DNA of 25,279 nt from JAHWJR01 sp035942035 (lineage in GTDB: Bacteria > Actinomycetota > Acidimicrobiia > Acidimicrobiales > CADCSY01), in the NCBI GenBank assembly GCA_035942035.1, contig DASZDK010000016.1, positions 1 through 25,279 of the forward strand. Direction: 5' to 3'. Positions 14,947 to 22,350 of this stretch are shown here, piece after piece (the first letter of the stretch is position 1; each line of letters opens with the position of its first letter). The translations under genes were made by a program, and so were the position numbers. Below the pieces are notes generated by a model. The model saw only the letters and a program-made list of their open reading frames with translations, did no database searches and was not told the DNA's origin.

Positions 14947-15988
14947 GGGGTACCAGCAGCGCCTTGACCCGCTGGCGGCTCGGGGACTCCCCCACGGCGG
15001 CGTGGACGCCGTCGAGCGGGTGGCGGTCAGTGACGATGAGGCCGGCGTCGACCGCCCCGGTGCGCAGCAGCTCGATGGCCTCGGGAAAGGCCCCCGGCGC
15101 CAGGTGCCCGCCCCGTACTTCGAGCTCCTTGTGCTCGCCCACCAGGTTCAGATCGACGGTGGCGGGGCGCCGGTACACGCCGTAGAGGACGAGGCGGCCC
15201 CCGGGCACCAGGGCGGCCAAGCCCAGCTCGACGGCCTCGGGCGACCCGGAGCAGTCGATGAAGACGTCGACCCCGTCGCCGCCGGCCAAGTCGGTGAGCA
15301 GCTCCGCGGCGGTACCGGTGCCCGGAGCGCCGGCCAGCAACGACGTGTCGAGCGCCTCGTCGGCTCCCAGGGCCAGGGCCAGCTCGGCCCGGGCGGGCGA
15401 GGTGACCACGGCCAGCAGCCGCCGGCACCGGCCGGCGGCGGCGCCCAGGGCGGCGGCACCGATGGCCCCGATGCCGGCCACGGCCACCGCGTCGTCGGCG
15501 ACGATGCCGGCCCGACGCACGGCGTGCACGGCGCAGGCGGTGGGCTCGATGATGGCGCCGGCGTCCGTGCCGAGCTCGGAGGGCACCCGGTGGACCACGG
15601 CGCCGGCCGGCAGGGCCATGCGCTCGGCGAAGGCGCCCGGCAACCCGCTCCCCAGATGCGTCCCGCCCCGGCACAGGTTGGCCCGCCCCGCCCGGCACCA
15701 CCGGCACCGGCCACACGGCACCAGGACCTCGGCGGTCACCCGGTCGCCGGTCGAAACCCCCCAGCGCTCAGCGCTCGCCTCGTCGACCCACGCCACCCGG
15801 CCGAGGATCTCGTGGCCCGGAGTGAAGGGGAAGTCGAGCACCCAGGGCCCGTCGCCCCGCCAGATCATCCGGTCGGCGGCGCACACCCCGGCGGCCTCCA
15901 CGTCCAGCACGGCGCCGGCCTCGGGCCGCGGCGGCGGAACGTCCTCCAGCCGGAAATCGCCGGGCCCGTGAGCCACCACCGCCTTCAT
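14939..15988 (-). CDS. Zinc-dependent MDR-family alcohol/polyol dehydrogenase
   Basis: A 349-residue medium-chain dehydrogenase resembling threonine, sorbitol and galactitol dehydrogenases. The catalytic zinc site is formed by Cys36, the GHE motif (58-60) and Glu in the IEPTACAVHA segment. The structural zinc cysteines are C92, C95, C98 and C106. A Rossmann segment VAVAGIGAIGAAALGAA follows, and DVFIDCSGSPEAVE lies near 240. It would oxidise a hydroxyl of the pathway substrate with NAD(P)+. It starts seven bases after the TIM-barrel gene stop and ends inside the aldolase start. The exact polyol or sugar is not readable. Confidence 0.94.
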   Translation of the reverse strand: MKAVVAHGPGDFRLEDVPPPRPEAGAVLDVEAAGVCAADRMIWRGDGPWVLDFPFTPGHEILGRVAWVDEASAERWGVSTGDRVTAEVLVPCGRCRWCRAGRANLCRGGTHLGSGLPGAFAERMALPAGAVVHRVPSELGTDAGAIIEPTACAVHAVRRAGIVADDAVAVAGIGAIGAAALGAAAGRCRRLLAVVTSPARAELALALGADEALDTSLLAGAPGTGTAAELLTDLAGGDGVDVFIDCSGSPEAVELGLAALVPGGRLVLYGVYRRPATVDLNLVGEHKELEVRGGHLAPGAFPEAIELLRTGAVDAGLIVTDRHPLDGVHAAVGESPSRQRVKALLVPHG

Positions 15989-15995
15989 GGGCCGG

Positions 15996-16802
15996 TCACG
16001 ACCGGGTGGCCAGCAGGTGGGACCGGCTCTCGACCGCCGCGTCCACCCCGGTGATCAGGCCGGCGCTGACCGCCCCGTACAGGTCGAGAGAGGCGGCGCC
16101 GCCATAGCTGGCGGCGTCGAGGGCGGCGGTGACGGGACCGAAGTCGTGCAGCCGGCCCACCGGCAGGTCGTCGTCGGCCGCCCCCGGGGCGGCGTCGCCC
16201 AGGTGGACGTGCCACAGGCGGTCGCCGAGCCGGCCCACCACCTCGGCGGGGTCCTCGCCGGCGGCGAAGGCGTGCCCGGTGTCGAGCAGCACGCCGAGGG
16301 CGGGAACGGCGTCGCACAGGCACAGCGCGGCGCCGGCAGTGCCCAACGCGGTGCCCGGCTTGTACTCCATGGCCACCCGCACCCCGGTCGGCGCCACCGC
16401 GTCGGCGACGAGCTCCGCTCCCTTCACCACGTCCTCCCAGCGGGCGGAGGCGGGGTCGGCGCCGGGCCACACGCCGATGGTGGCCAGCCCGAGGTCGGCG
16501 GCCACCTCCGCCGTGGCCCGAGCCTCGGTGGCCACGCGGGAGGCGGCGGCCGGCGACGACAGGGCGCCGGCAGGCCAGCGCGAAGCAGGCAGCGACAGCA
16601 GCAGCATGGCCACCGGGAGGGCGTGGTGCCGGGCCAGGCGCCGGCGCTCCTCCACCCGCTCGGGCGCCAGCTCGTCGGCCGCCCGGTAGACGCCCACCTC
16701 CACCCCCTCGAAGCCGGCCCGGGCCGCCGCCGCCCACACGGCGGCGTCGTGGAGCCCGTCGGGCCAGTGATTCCAGTCGGCGTCGCACAGGCGCCAGGTC
16801 AC
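15996..16802 (-). CDS. Sugar phosphate isomerase/epimerase-like TIM-barrel protein
   Basis: A 268-residue AP_endonuc_2/xylose isomerase-like TIM barrel. Metal-site segments are visible in order: VEVGVYRA near 35, VAMEYKPG (Glu, near 145-150), LLDTGHAFAAGEDP (Asp and His, near 170-183) and HVHLGDAAPG (near 200). The usual final Glu strand reads LDLYG instead, so one metal ligand may be altered. Such proteins isomerise or epimerise keto-sugars, or act as dehydratases. The GTG 16802 start overlaps the upstream acyl-CoA-dehydrogenase-like stop by four bases. The much longer open frame to 17648 is a shadow. Confidence 0.9.
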   Translation of the reverse strand: MTWRLCDADWNHWPDGLHDAAVWAAAARAGFEGVEVGVYRAADELAPERVEERRRLARHHALPVAMLLLSLPASRWPAGALSSPAAASRVATEARATAEVAADLGLATIGVWPGADPASARWEDVVKGAELVADAVAPTGVRVAMEYKPGTALGTAGAALCLCDAVPALGVLLDTGHAFAAGEDPAEVVGRLGDRLWHVHLGDAAPGAADDDLPVGRLHDFGPVTAALDAASYGGAASLDLYGAVSAGLITGVDAAVESRSHLLATRS

Positions 16803-17923
16803 GGCCCCACCTCGCCCAGCCGGGCCAGCGTGGCTCGGCGCACCGGGGCGGTCTGGGCCTGCACCAGGTGGAACAGGGCCTCCCGCGCCAGCCGCTGCGG
16901 GGCCGACGAGCGGGCCATGCCGGCGCCGCCGGCAGCGGCCACCAACGCAGTGGCGGCCCGCACCCCGAGCTCGAGGGCGTGGGCCCGCAGGGCCAGGCGC
17001 TCGTCGATGGCCTCGGCCGCCGGCACCTGGTCGAGCAGGTGGTAGGCGGCGGCGCGCACCTCGGCTGCCTCTGCGCCCAGCGCCCGGGCCAGGGCCACCC
17101 CACCGGGCTCGTCCCGGCGCCGCGACGCCTCTTCCAGCCGGGCCACCACGGTGGCGGTCAGCCCGAACACCGCCGGGGTGACGTTGGCCGTCTTGTCGGC
17201 GTCGGCGCGGCGCCAGTCGCCCAGGGACACGACCTCGACCACGTCGCCGGGAGCCACCACGTAGCCGTCGAACTCCAGGCGCACCGTCACCGTCGCCTCC
17301 ATGGCCGCCAATGCCAGCGGTGCCGACGGGCGGACACCAGGAGCGGCCCGTGCCGGGACCAGGGCCAGCACCGCCTGGTCGTCGGGCGTGACCGCGCCCA
17401 CGAGGAGCACGTCGGCCAGGCCCCAGCTGGTGACCCAAACGGCGGTGCCGTCGAGGACCCACCCGCCGGCTTGGTCCGCACCGTCGCACGCCGGCCGGGC
17501 TCGCACCGTCGCACCTCCCGAGCGCCGCAGGTGGGCGACCGCCACCCCGCCGAGGGTGTCGCTGCACAGCGGCGCCAGCCACCGCTCCCGCAGTCCGGTG
17601 TTGGCCGACCCGGCCAGCGCTCCCAGCGGCGAGGCGTGCTGGGTCCACACGAACCAGGTGGCGCCGCAGGCTCCGGAGAGGATCTCGGTGACCCGGCGCA
17701 CCACGGGCGGTTCGGCATCGGCCCCGCCCGCCTCCACCGGCCCCCGCACACCGAGCAGGCCGGCGCCGGCCAGCGCCGCCACGTGGGCAGCCGGCACGCC
17801 CTCCACGTCGACCCGCTCGGCCTCCGGCACCAGCAGGCCGGCGGCCAGGTCACCGGCGGCTCGCACCAGGGGGTGGTCGTCGACGCCCGCGAGGTCGTCG
17901 AGCCCCAGGGCGGCGTCGGCCAT
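16799..17923 (-). CDS. Acyl-CoA-dehydrogenase-like flavoprotein
   Basis: A 374-residue protein with acyl-CoA dehydrogenase fold features: an N-terminal helical domain (LAGAGLLGVRGPVEAGGADAE, about 52-72), a middle beta domain (GGWVLDGTAVWVTSWGLADVLLV, about 155-177) and a C-terminal helical domain ending in VAAAGGAGMARSSAPQR. FAD binding is expected. I cannot identify a catalytic Glu, so it may be a dehydrogenase of an odd CoA ester or a flavin-dependent hydroxylase/monooxygenase of the DszC/SfnB type. It is the first gene of the minus-strand sugar-catabolic run, and its stop overlaps the next start. ATG 17923 is chosen because a TAGGGT box ends 8 bases upstream; the frame is open to 17983. 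Confidence 0.82.
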   Translation of the reverse strand: MADAALGLDDLAGVDDHPLVRAAGDLAAGLLVPEAERVDVEGVPAAHVAALAGAGLLGVRGPVEAGGADAEPPVVRRVTEILSGACGATWFVWTQHASPLGALAGSANTGLRERWLAPLCSDTLGGVAVAHLRRSGGATVRARPACDGADQAGGWVLDGTAVWVTSWGLADVLLVGAVTPDDQAVLALVPARAAPGVRPSAPLALAAMEATVTVRLEFDGYVVAPGDVVEVVSLGDWRRADADKTANVTPAVFGLTATVVARLEEASRRRDEPGGVALARALGAEAAEVRAAAYHLLDQVPAAEAIDERLALRAHALELGVRAATALVAAAGGAGMARSSAPQRLAREALFHLVQAQTAPVRRATLARLGEVGP

Positions 17924-17931
17924 GGCCGGCC

Positions 17932-17937
17932 ACCCTA
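17932..17937 (-). promoter_or_regulatory. -10 box of the acyl-CoA-dehydrogenase-like gene (first gene of the minus-strand run)
   Basis: TAGGGT on the minus strand, 8 bases before ATG 17923, fits TANNNT and implies a near-leaderless transcript for the whole catabolic run. No convincing -35 box is visible. Confidence 0.45.
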
Positions 17938-17950
17938 GTGAGCGCGACCG

Positions 17951-17968
17951 CGGGGAGTTGCATCCCCG
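17951..17968. promoter_or_regulatory. Inverted repeat in the divergent promoter, possible operator
   Basis: CGGGGA-GTTGCA-TCCCCG is a perfect 6-bp inverted repeat with a 6-base centre. It lies between the two divergent -10 boxes and directly touches the -35-like TTGGCG of the plus-strand promoter. A dimeric repressor bound here could control both directions, although no regulator gene is present in the window. Confidence 0.4.
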
Positions 17969-17999
17969 TTGGCGTCTGTTCAAACCGCCGTTGTACTGT
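17969..17999 (+). promoter_or_regulatory. Promoter of the radical SAM / Phn-type transporter operon, predicted leaderless
   Basis: A -35-like TTGGCG (17969-17974) is followed by TACTGT (17994-17999), a TANNNT -10 box. Only six bases separate the -10 from ATG 18006, and no Shine-Dalgarno exists, so the transcript should start at the ATG. TGTACT at 17992 is an alternative -10 with an ideal 17-bp spacer. Confidence 0.55.
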
Positions 18000-18005
18000 C
18001 CCCCG

Positions 18006-19682
18006 ATGCGCTTGGGCGTCTGCGGTGGGCCCTACTCCAACCCCTACGCTCTGCGGGCCTTCGTCGAGGACGCCCGCCGCCGCGGTTGCGAGCGCCTGTT
18101 CTGCCTGGGCGACCTGGGCGGGTTCGGTGGCGAACCCGACGCCATCTGGCCGCTGCTGGTGGACAACGGCGTCGAGTGCATCGCCGGGAACTACGACGTA
18201 GCGATCGGACGGGGCGACGAAGATTGCGGCTGCGGCTACCGCGACCCGCGCGACAACGAGTTTGCGCAGATGATCTACGACTTCACCAAGGCGCACACCA
18301 GCGACGCGTTCGCCGCCTGGATGCGCACCCTGCCCACCGAGCACCGCGAGACCATGGCGGGCGTCGACGTGCACCTCGTCCACGGCTCACCGCTGGTGCT
18401 CAACGACTTCTTCTGGGAGTCGCTCGACGACGACGAGGTCCGGCTGCGGGTCCGGGCCAGCGGTGCCGACGTCCTGTGCTGCACCCACACCGGCCTGCCG
18501 TGGCAGAAGCGGGTCGACGACTGCCTGGTGGTCAACGTCGGGGTCCTGGGCAAGCCGGCCAACGACGGCCGGACCGAGGTCTGGTACGCCGTGATCGACG
18601 TGGAGGACGGCCACGCCGAGGCCGAACTGGTGCCCCTGGCCTACGACTGGCGGGCGCAGGCTGCGTCCATGCGAGCCGCCGGGTTGCCCGAGCCGTTCGT
18701 GGAGACGGTGGAGACGGGGTGGTGGACGACCTGCCTGGAGGTCGTCCCACCGGTCGAGCGCTCCCGGGGGCGCTACCAGCTCTACCGCAGCGCGGTTCCC
18801 AGCGGGTTCGCCGACCACGACGTGGGCTGGGCCGACCCGCCGGAGGTGGTCGACGACGGGCTCCCGGTGGTGCCGCTGTTCGGCTCGCCCCTGTTCCCTC
18901 CCCGGCTGTGGGTCTACACCAACTTCCACTGCAACCTGCGGTGCAGCTACTGCTCGGTGGCGTCCTCGCCCACCGCCCGCCGGCGCTCCATGCCCTTCGA
19001 GCGCTTCCGTGCCCTGGTCGACGAGGCCGTGGCCGAGGGGTTCACTGAGATCTACCTCACCGGCGGTGAACCGTTCCTCGAGCCCGACATCGTCGAGATG
19101 ATCCTCTACGCCAGCGACCGCCTGGCCACGGTGGTGCTCACCAACGCCATGCTCTTCCGGGGCCGCCAGCTCGACGAGCTGAAGCGGCTGGCCGGCCGGG
19201 ACGGCCTGGTGCTGCAGACCTCCATCGACGGCGCCCGCCCCGAGACCCACGACCGCAACCGCGGCCACGGGTCGTGGGCCCGGGCCATGGAGGGGCTGGC
19301 CCTCGGAACGGAGCTGGGGCTGCCCATGCGGGTGGGCCTGACCGAGACACCGCAGAACACCGCCGAGGTCGACCAGCTCGGTGCCCTGCTGGCGGAGCTG
19401 GGCGTCACCGGCCGTGACTTCGCCGTGCGCCCCCTCATCCGGCGGGGGTTCTCCGACGAGGGCATCTCCGTCGACGACACCAACACCGTCCCCGAGCTGT
19501 CGGTCACCGTCGACGGCGTGCACTGGCACCCGGCCGGAGCCGACATCGAGTCGAGCCCCGACATGCTCCTGGCCACCGGCGAGGTCCCCCTGGCCGAGGC
19601 CAAGCGCCTCGTGGTCGAGCGCTTCCTCACCCTGCGCCAGGCCGACGGCAGCCTTCCCCACATCTACAACTGCGCCGTCTGA
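18006..19682 (+). CDS. Fusion of metallophosphoesterase-like domain and radical SAM domain
   Basis: A 558-residue two-domain protein. Residues 1 to about 250 resemble a YfcE-like calcineurin phosphoesterase: FCLGDLGGFGGEPD (33-45), AGNYD (60-64), VHGSP (125-129) and CTHTG (159-163) match the metal motifs GDxxG, GNxD, GH and GHTH. The first motif, DxH, is replaced by CGGPYSN (6-12), so one metal site is probably altered. A DCGCGY motif (73-78) is unusual. Residues about 298-558 form a radical SAM domain with C309, C313 and C316 (CNLRCSYC) for the 4Fe-4S cluster and LTGGEP (351-356) for SAM binding. There is no full SPASM cysteine set; one Cys lies at 556. ATG 18006 fits the leaderless promoter; the open frame to 17301 is spurious. 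It heads the phnDEC-like operon. Confidence 0.9.
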   Translation: MRLGVCGGPYSNPYALRAFVEDARRRGCERLFCLGDLGGFGGEPDAIWPLLVDNGVECIAGNYDVAIGRGDEDCGCGYRDPRDNEFAQMIYDFTKAHTSDAFAAWMRTLPTEHRETMAGVDVHLVHGSPLVLNDFFWESLDDDEVRLRVRASGADVLCCTHTGLPWQKRVDDCLVVNVGVLGKPANDGRTEVWYAVIDVEDGHAEAELVPLAYDWRAQAASMRAAGLPEPFVETVETGWWTTCLEVVPPVERSRGRYQLYRSAVPSGFADHDVGWADPPEVVDDGLPVVPLFGSPLFPPRLWVYTNFHCNLRCSYCSVASSPTARRRSMPFERFRALVDEAVAEGFTEIYLTGGEPFLEPDIVEMILYASDRLATVVLTNAMLFRGRQLDELKRLAGRDGLVLQTSIDGARPETHDRNRGHGSWARAMEGLALGTELGLPMRVGLTETPQNTAEVDQLGALLAELGVTGRDFAVRPLIRRGFSDEGISVDDTNTVPELSVTVDGVHWHPAGADIESSPDMLLATGEVPLAEAKRLVVERFLTLRQADGSLPHIYNCAV

Positions 19683-19705
19683 CGGCCGACGAGAGGAACG
19701 CTCCT

Positions 19706-20596
19706 GTGCCCCTGCGGCGAACCCTCATGGCCGTACTGGCCGTCACCCTGCTCGGCGCCTGTGGCCAAGGCGGCGAGCGGACCGCCGCCGGCGCTGGCGA
19801 AGGCGCCCGCCCCGAGAAGCTCACCTTCGGGATCGGGCCCTACCTGCCTACCGCCGACGACACCAAGGCCGGCTTCGAACCCTTCTTCGCCCACGTGGCC
19901 GAGCAGCTCGGGGTGGACTACGAGCTGCAGGTCGCCAGCGACTTCGCCGGGATCGCCGTGGCCCTGGCCAATGGGAAGGTCGACGTGGCCTGGCTGGGTC
20001 CCTACGGCTTCGTCCTGGCCAACAACGACTCCGATGCCCGGGCCATCGCCACGGTGGAGTACGACGGCAAGCCCACCTACCACGCCATCGTCGTGGCCGC
20101 CCCCGACTCACCGGTGACCAACTGGCCCGACGACGCCCAGGGGCGTTCGATGTCGTTCGCCGAGGTGGCGTCGACGTCGGGGTGGCTCATCCCCACGCAC
20201 TTCCTCGCCCAGCGGGGCATCGACCCGAAGACCTACTTCCAGTACTCCGAGGGGGCCGCCCATCCCGCCAACGAGGTGGCAGTAGCCACCGGGCGGGTCG
20301 AGCTGGCCACCGACTACGACCGCAACCGCAACGCCATGATCGAAAGTGGGGCCCTCGACGAGGGCGCCACCAAGGTGGTCTGGCAGTCCGAGCCGCTGCC
20401 CAACGACGCCATCGCCGTACGACCCGGGTTCGATCCGGAGCTCGCTCGGCGCATCCAGGAGATCCTCGACGCCATGCCCGCCGACCAGGCCGAGAGCCTG
20501 CTTCCCGAGCACTACACCGGCTTCACGCCGGCGACCGACGACAGTTACCGCTCCATCCGCGATGCTGCCGTCAGCTTGGGACAGCTGGACCGATGA
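19706..20596 (+). CDS. PhnD-type substrate-binding lipoprotein of an ABC importer
   Basis: A 296-residue extracytoplasmic binding protein. A short Arg-containing N-terminus and hydrophobic stretch end in the lipobox LLGAC, with Cys19 as lipidated residue. The mature part follows the PhnD / phosphonate-binding pattern: LTFGIGPYLP, FAGIAVALANGKVDVAWLGPYGFVLA (segment near residues 80-105) and SMSFAEVASTSGWLIPTHFL near 150-170, where the Ser/Thr-rich loop contacts the oxyanion in known members. The family binds phosphonates, phosphite or hypophosphite, and a branch (AioX) senses arsenite; the ligand here is not determined. GTG 19706 has AGAGGA eight bases upstream. It lies 23 bases after the radical SAM fusion, in the same operon. 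Confidence 0.92.
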   Translation: MPLRRTLMAVLAVTLLGACGQGGERTAAGAGEGARPEKLTFGIGPYLPTADDTKAGFEPFFAHVAEQLGVDYELQVASDFAGIAVALANGKVDVAWLGPYGFVLANNDSDARAIATVEYDGKPTYHAIVVAAPDSPVTNWPDDAQGRSMSFAEVASTSGWLIPTHFLAQRGIDPKTYFQYSEGAAHPANEVAVATGRVELATDYDRNRNAMIESGALDEGATKVVWQSEPLPNDAIAVRPGFDPELARRIQEILDAMPADQAESLLPEHYTGFTPATDDSYRSIRDAAVSLGQLDR

Positions 20597-20605
20597 CCGT
20601 CCCCG

Positions 20606-21460
20606 GTGACTGACACCGCCGCCGAGACCAGGGACGACCCCGCGGTCGGGGCGAGCGCGCCCGGCGGCCTGGCCGACACCGGCGAGCCATCGACCGGGCC
20701 CCGGCTGCCTCGTGCCCGCCAGGCCACCGTGGCGCTGGTTCTCGTGGTCGGCTTCGCCCTGTGCGTACGCCTGGCGCAGGTCGACCTCAGGGCGCTCCTC
20801 GAAGGGCTGCCCGAGATGGCGGGTTGGATCGGCCGGTCGTGGCCTCCTTCCACCCAGGGCCTCGACCTCCTGGCGCTCCGGGCGGCGGAGACGGTCGCCA
20901 TCGCCGTGGTCGGCACCACCCTGGCCATGGTGGCGGCGCTGGTCGCCTGCGTCCCCGCGGCGCGGAACCTGACGCCGGCCCGCCTGCTGCGGGTCCCGGT
21001 GCGGTGGTTGCTCAACGCCTGCCGGGGGATCGACTCGTTCGTGTTCGCCCTGCTGTTCGTCGCTGCCGTGGGCCTGGGCCCCTTCGCCGGCGTGCTCGGC
21101 GTGGCCTTCCACACGTTCGGCAGCATGGGGAAGCTGTTCGCCGAGACCATCGAGGGCATGCCTCGCGGACCACTCGAGGCCGCCGAGCTGACCGGCGCCG
21201 GCCGGGTGCGGGTGGTCACCTGGGCGCTGCTGCCGGACGCCGCTCCCGGCCTGGTCTCGGTCGCCCTCTACATGCTGGAGTTCAACATCCGAGCCTCGGT
21301 CGTGCTGGGGGTGGTGGGCGCCGGCGGCATCGGCCAGCAACTCAAGAACGCCATCGACCTCCTGCACTTCCCCCGGCTGCTCACCATCATCGTGATCATC
21401 CTGGCCATGGTCACCGCCGTCGACCAGCTGTCGGCACGATTGCGGGCCCGGCTGGCATGA
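20606..21460 (+). CDS. PhnE-type permease of an ABC importer
   Basis: A 284-residue inner-membrane permease of the PhnE group. After a 38-residue polar N-terminus come hydrophobic segments near 40-55, 92-112, 140-165, 215-240 and 255-275. The ATPase-contacting EAA loop reads EAAELTGAGRVRVVTWALLPDAAPG near 191, and VVGAGGIGQQLKNAI is typical of PhnE. It forms the channel for the ligand delivered by the PhnD-like lipoprotein. GTG 20606 is nine bases after the phnD-like stop. Its stop overlaps the ATPase start (ATGA), so both are translationally coupled. Confidence 0.93.
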   Translation: MTDTAAETRDDPAVGASAPGGLADTGEPSTGPRLPRARQATVALVLVVGFALCVRLAQVDLRALLEGLPEMAGWIGRSWPPSTQGLDLLALRAAETVAIAVVGTTLAMVAALVACVPAARNLTPARLLRVPVRWLLNACRGIDSFVFALLFVAAVGLGPFAGVLGVAFHTFGSMGKLFAETIEGMPRGPLEAAELTGAGRVRVVTWALLPDAAPGLVSVALYMLEFNIRASVVLGVVGAGGIGQQLKNAIDLLHFPRLLTIIVIILAMVTAVDQLSARLRARLA

Positions 21461-22236
21461 CGCCGTCGAGCTCCTCGGTGCTGCAGGTCGAGGGCCTCGG
21501 CCACCGCTACGGCACCAGCACCGTGCTGCGCGACGTGTCGTTCGCGGTGGCTCCCGGCGAGGTCGTCGCCGTGGTGGGGCCCAGCGGGGCAGGGAAGACG
21601 ACGTTGTTCCGCTGCATCACCCGCCTGATCGAAGCCGACCACGGCTCGGTACGGGTAGGCGGTCGCGACCTCGCCGCCCTTCGCGGCCGGGAGCTGCGTC
21701 TCGCCCGCCGGGACGTGGGTCTCATCTTCCAGCAGTACAACCTGGTGCGGCGGCGCAGTGCCCTCGGGAACGTGCTTCTGGGCCGACTGGCCCACCTGCC
21801 CGCCTGGCGAGCTCTGCTCCAGCGCCCGGGCCCGGACGAGTCGGCACTGGCCCGGTCGTGCCTCGACCAGGTGGGCCTGGGCCGGTACGCCGGCGCCCGG
21901 GCCGATCGGCTCTCGGGTGGCCAGCAGCAACGGGTGGCCATCGCCCGGGCGCTGGCCCAGCGCAGCCGGCTGGTGCTCGCCGACGAACCGGTGGCGAGTC
22001 TCGACCCGGCGTCGGCGGCCGGCGTGCTCCAGGCCCTCGGGACGGTGGCCCGGGACCACGGCATCGCCGTGGTCTGCAGCCTGCACCAGGTGGAGCTGAT
22101 CGCCGGCTTCGCCGACCGCGTCATCGGCTTGCGCGCCGGTGAGGTGGTACGGGACGGGCCCGCCTCCACCTTCGGCCCCGGCGACCGCACTGCGGTCTAC
22201 GGCCCGGCTCCTGCCACCATCCGCACGCCGGCATGA
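21457..22236 (+). CDS. PhnC-type ATP-binding protein of an ABC importer
   Basis: A 259-residue ABC ATPase. Walker A is GPSGAGKTT (near 43), the Q-loop is in GLIFQQYNLV, the signature is LSGGQQQR, Walker B is LVLADEP with the catalytic Glu, the D-loop is SLDP and the switch histidine is in CSLHQVEL. The QYNLVRR segment after the Q-loop is characteristic of PhnC. It powers the permease encoded just upstream. ATG 21457 overlaps the permease stop by four bases. The frame is open upstream to 20761, but that part is shadow. It closes a full three-component importer behind the radical SAM fusion gene. Confidence 0.95.
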   Translation: MTPSSSSVLQVEGLGHRYGTSTVLRDVSFAVAPGEVVAVVGPSGAGKTTLFRCITRLIEADHGSVRVGGRDLAALRGRELRLARRDVGLIFQQYNLVRRRSALGNVLLGRLAHLPAWRALLQRPGPDESALARSCLDQVGLGRYAGARADRLSGGQQQRVAIARALAQRSRLVLADEPVASLDPASAAGVLQALGTVARDHGIAVVCSLHQVELIAGFADRVIGLRAGEVVRDGPASTFGPGDRTAVYGPAPATIRTPA

Positions 22237-22244
22237 CCCGATGA

Positions 22245-22266
22245 CCGCCGGCGCCGGCGCCGGCGG
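22245..22266. terminator. Perfect GC palindrome after the phnC-like gene
   Basis: A 22-base perfect palindrome (CCGCCGGCGCC and its reverse complement) begins nine bases after the phnC-like stop. It can fold into a hairpin that may end the operon, or be a protein-binding site. A second, imperfect stem occurs at 22302-22321 (ACAC/GTGT around GAGCC/GGCTC). The 114-bp gap up to the FNT gene otherwise holds only its ribosome site. Confidence 0.45.
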
Positions 22267-22338
22267 GTTGCCGAACCGCACACAGGGGTAGCTCCGCTGC
22301 GACACCGAGCCAGGCTCGTGTGGCGGACCGCCGGGATC

Positions 22339-22343
22339 AGGAG
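22339..22343 (+). promoter_or_regulatory. Shine-Dalgarno deciding the FNT channel start
   Basis: AGGAG stands seven bases before GTG 22351. It selects that codon over the in-frame start at 22318 and shows that this gene, unlike several neighbours, has a leadered mRNA. Confidence 0.7.
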
Positions 22344-22350
22344 CCGAGCC

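Noticed and set aside
17301..18005. N-terminal extension of the radical SAM fusion frame
   Set aside because: The extension lies opposite the acyl-CoA-dehydrogenase-like gene and has no domain. The phosphoesterase domain begins at ATG 18006, directly after a -10 box.
18759..19682. Radical SAM domain as a true PhnJ C-P lyase
   Set aside because: PhnJ has an atypical cysteine spacing and needs PhnGHI. Here the motif is canonical CxxxCxxC and no PhnGHI-like genes are seen, so only a functional analogy is proposed.
20108..21367. 419-codon minus-strand frame opposite the PhnD/PhnE-like genes
   Set aside because: It is an antisense shadow with no motif; the plus strand carries a lipobox, binding-protein motifs and the EAA loop.
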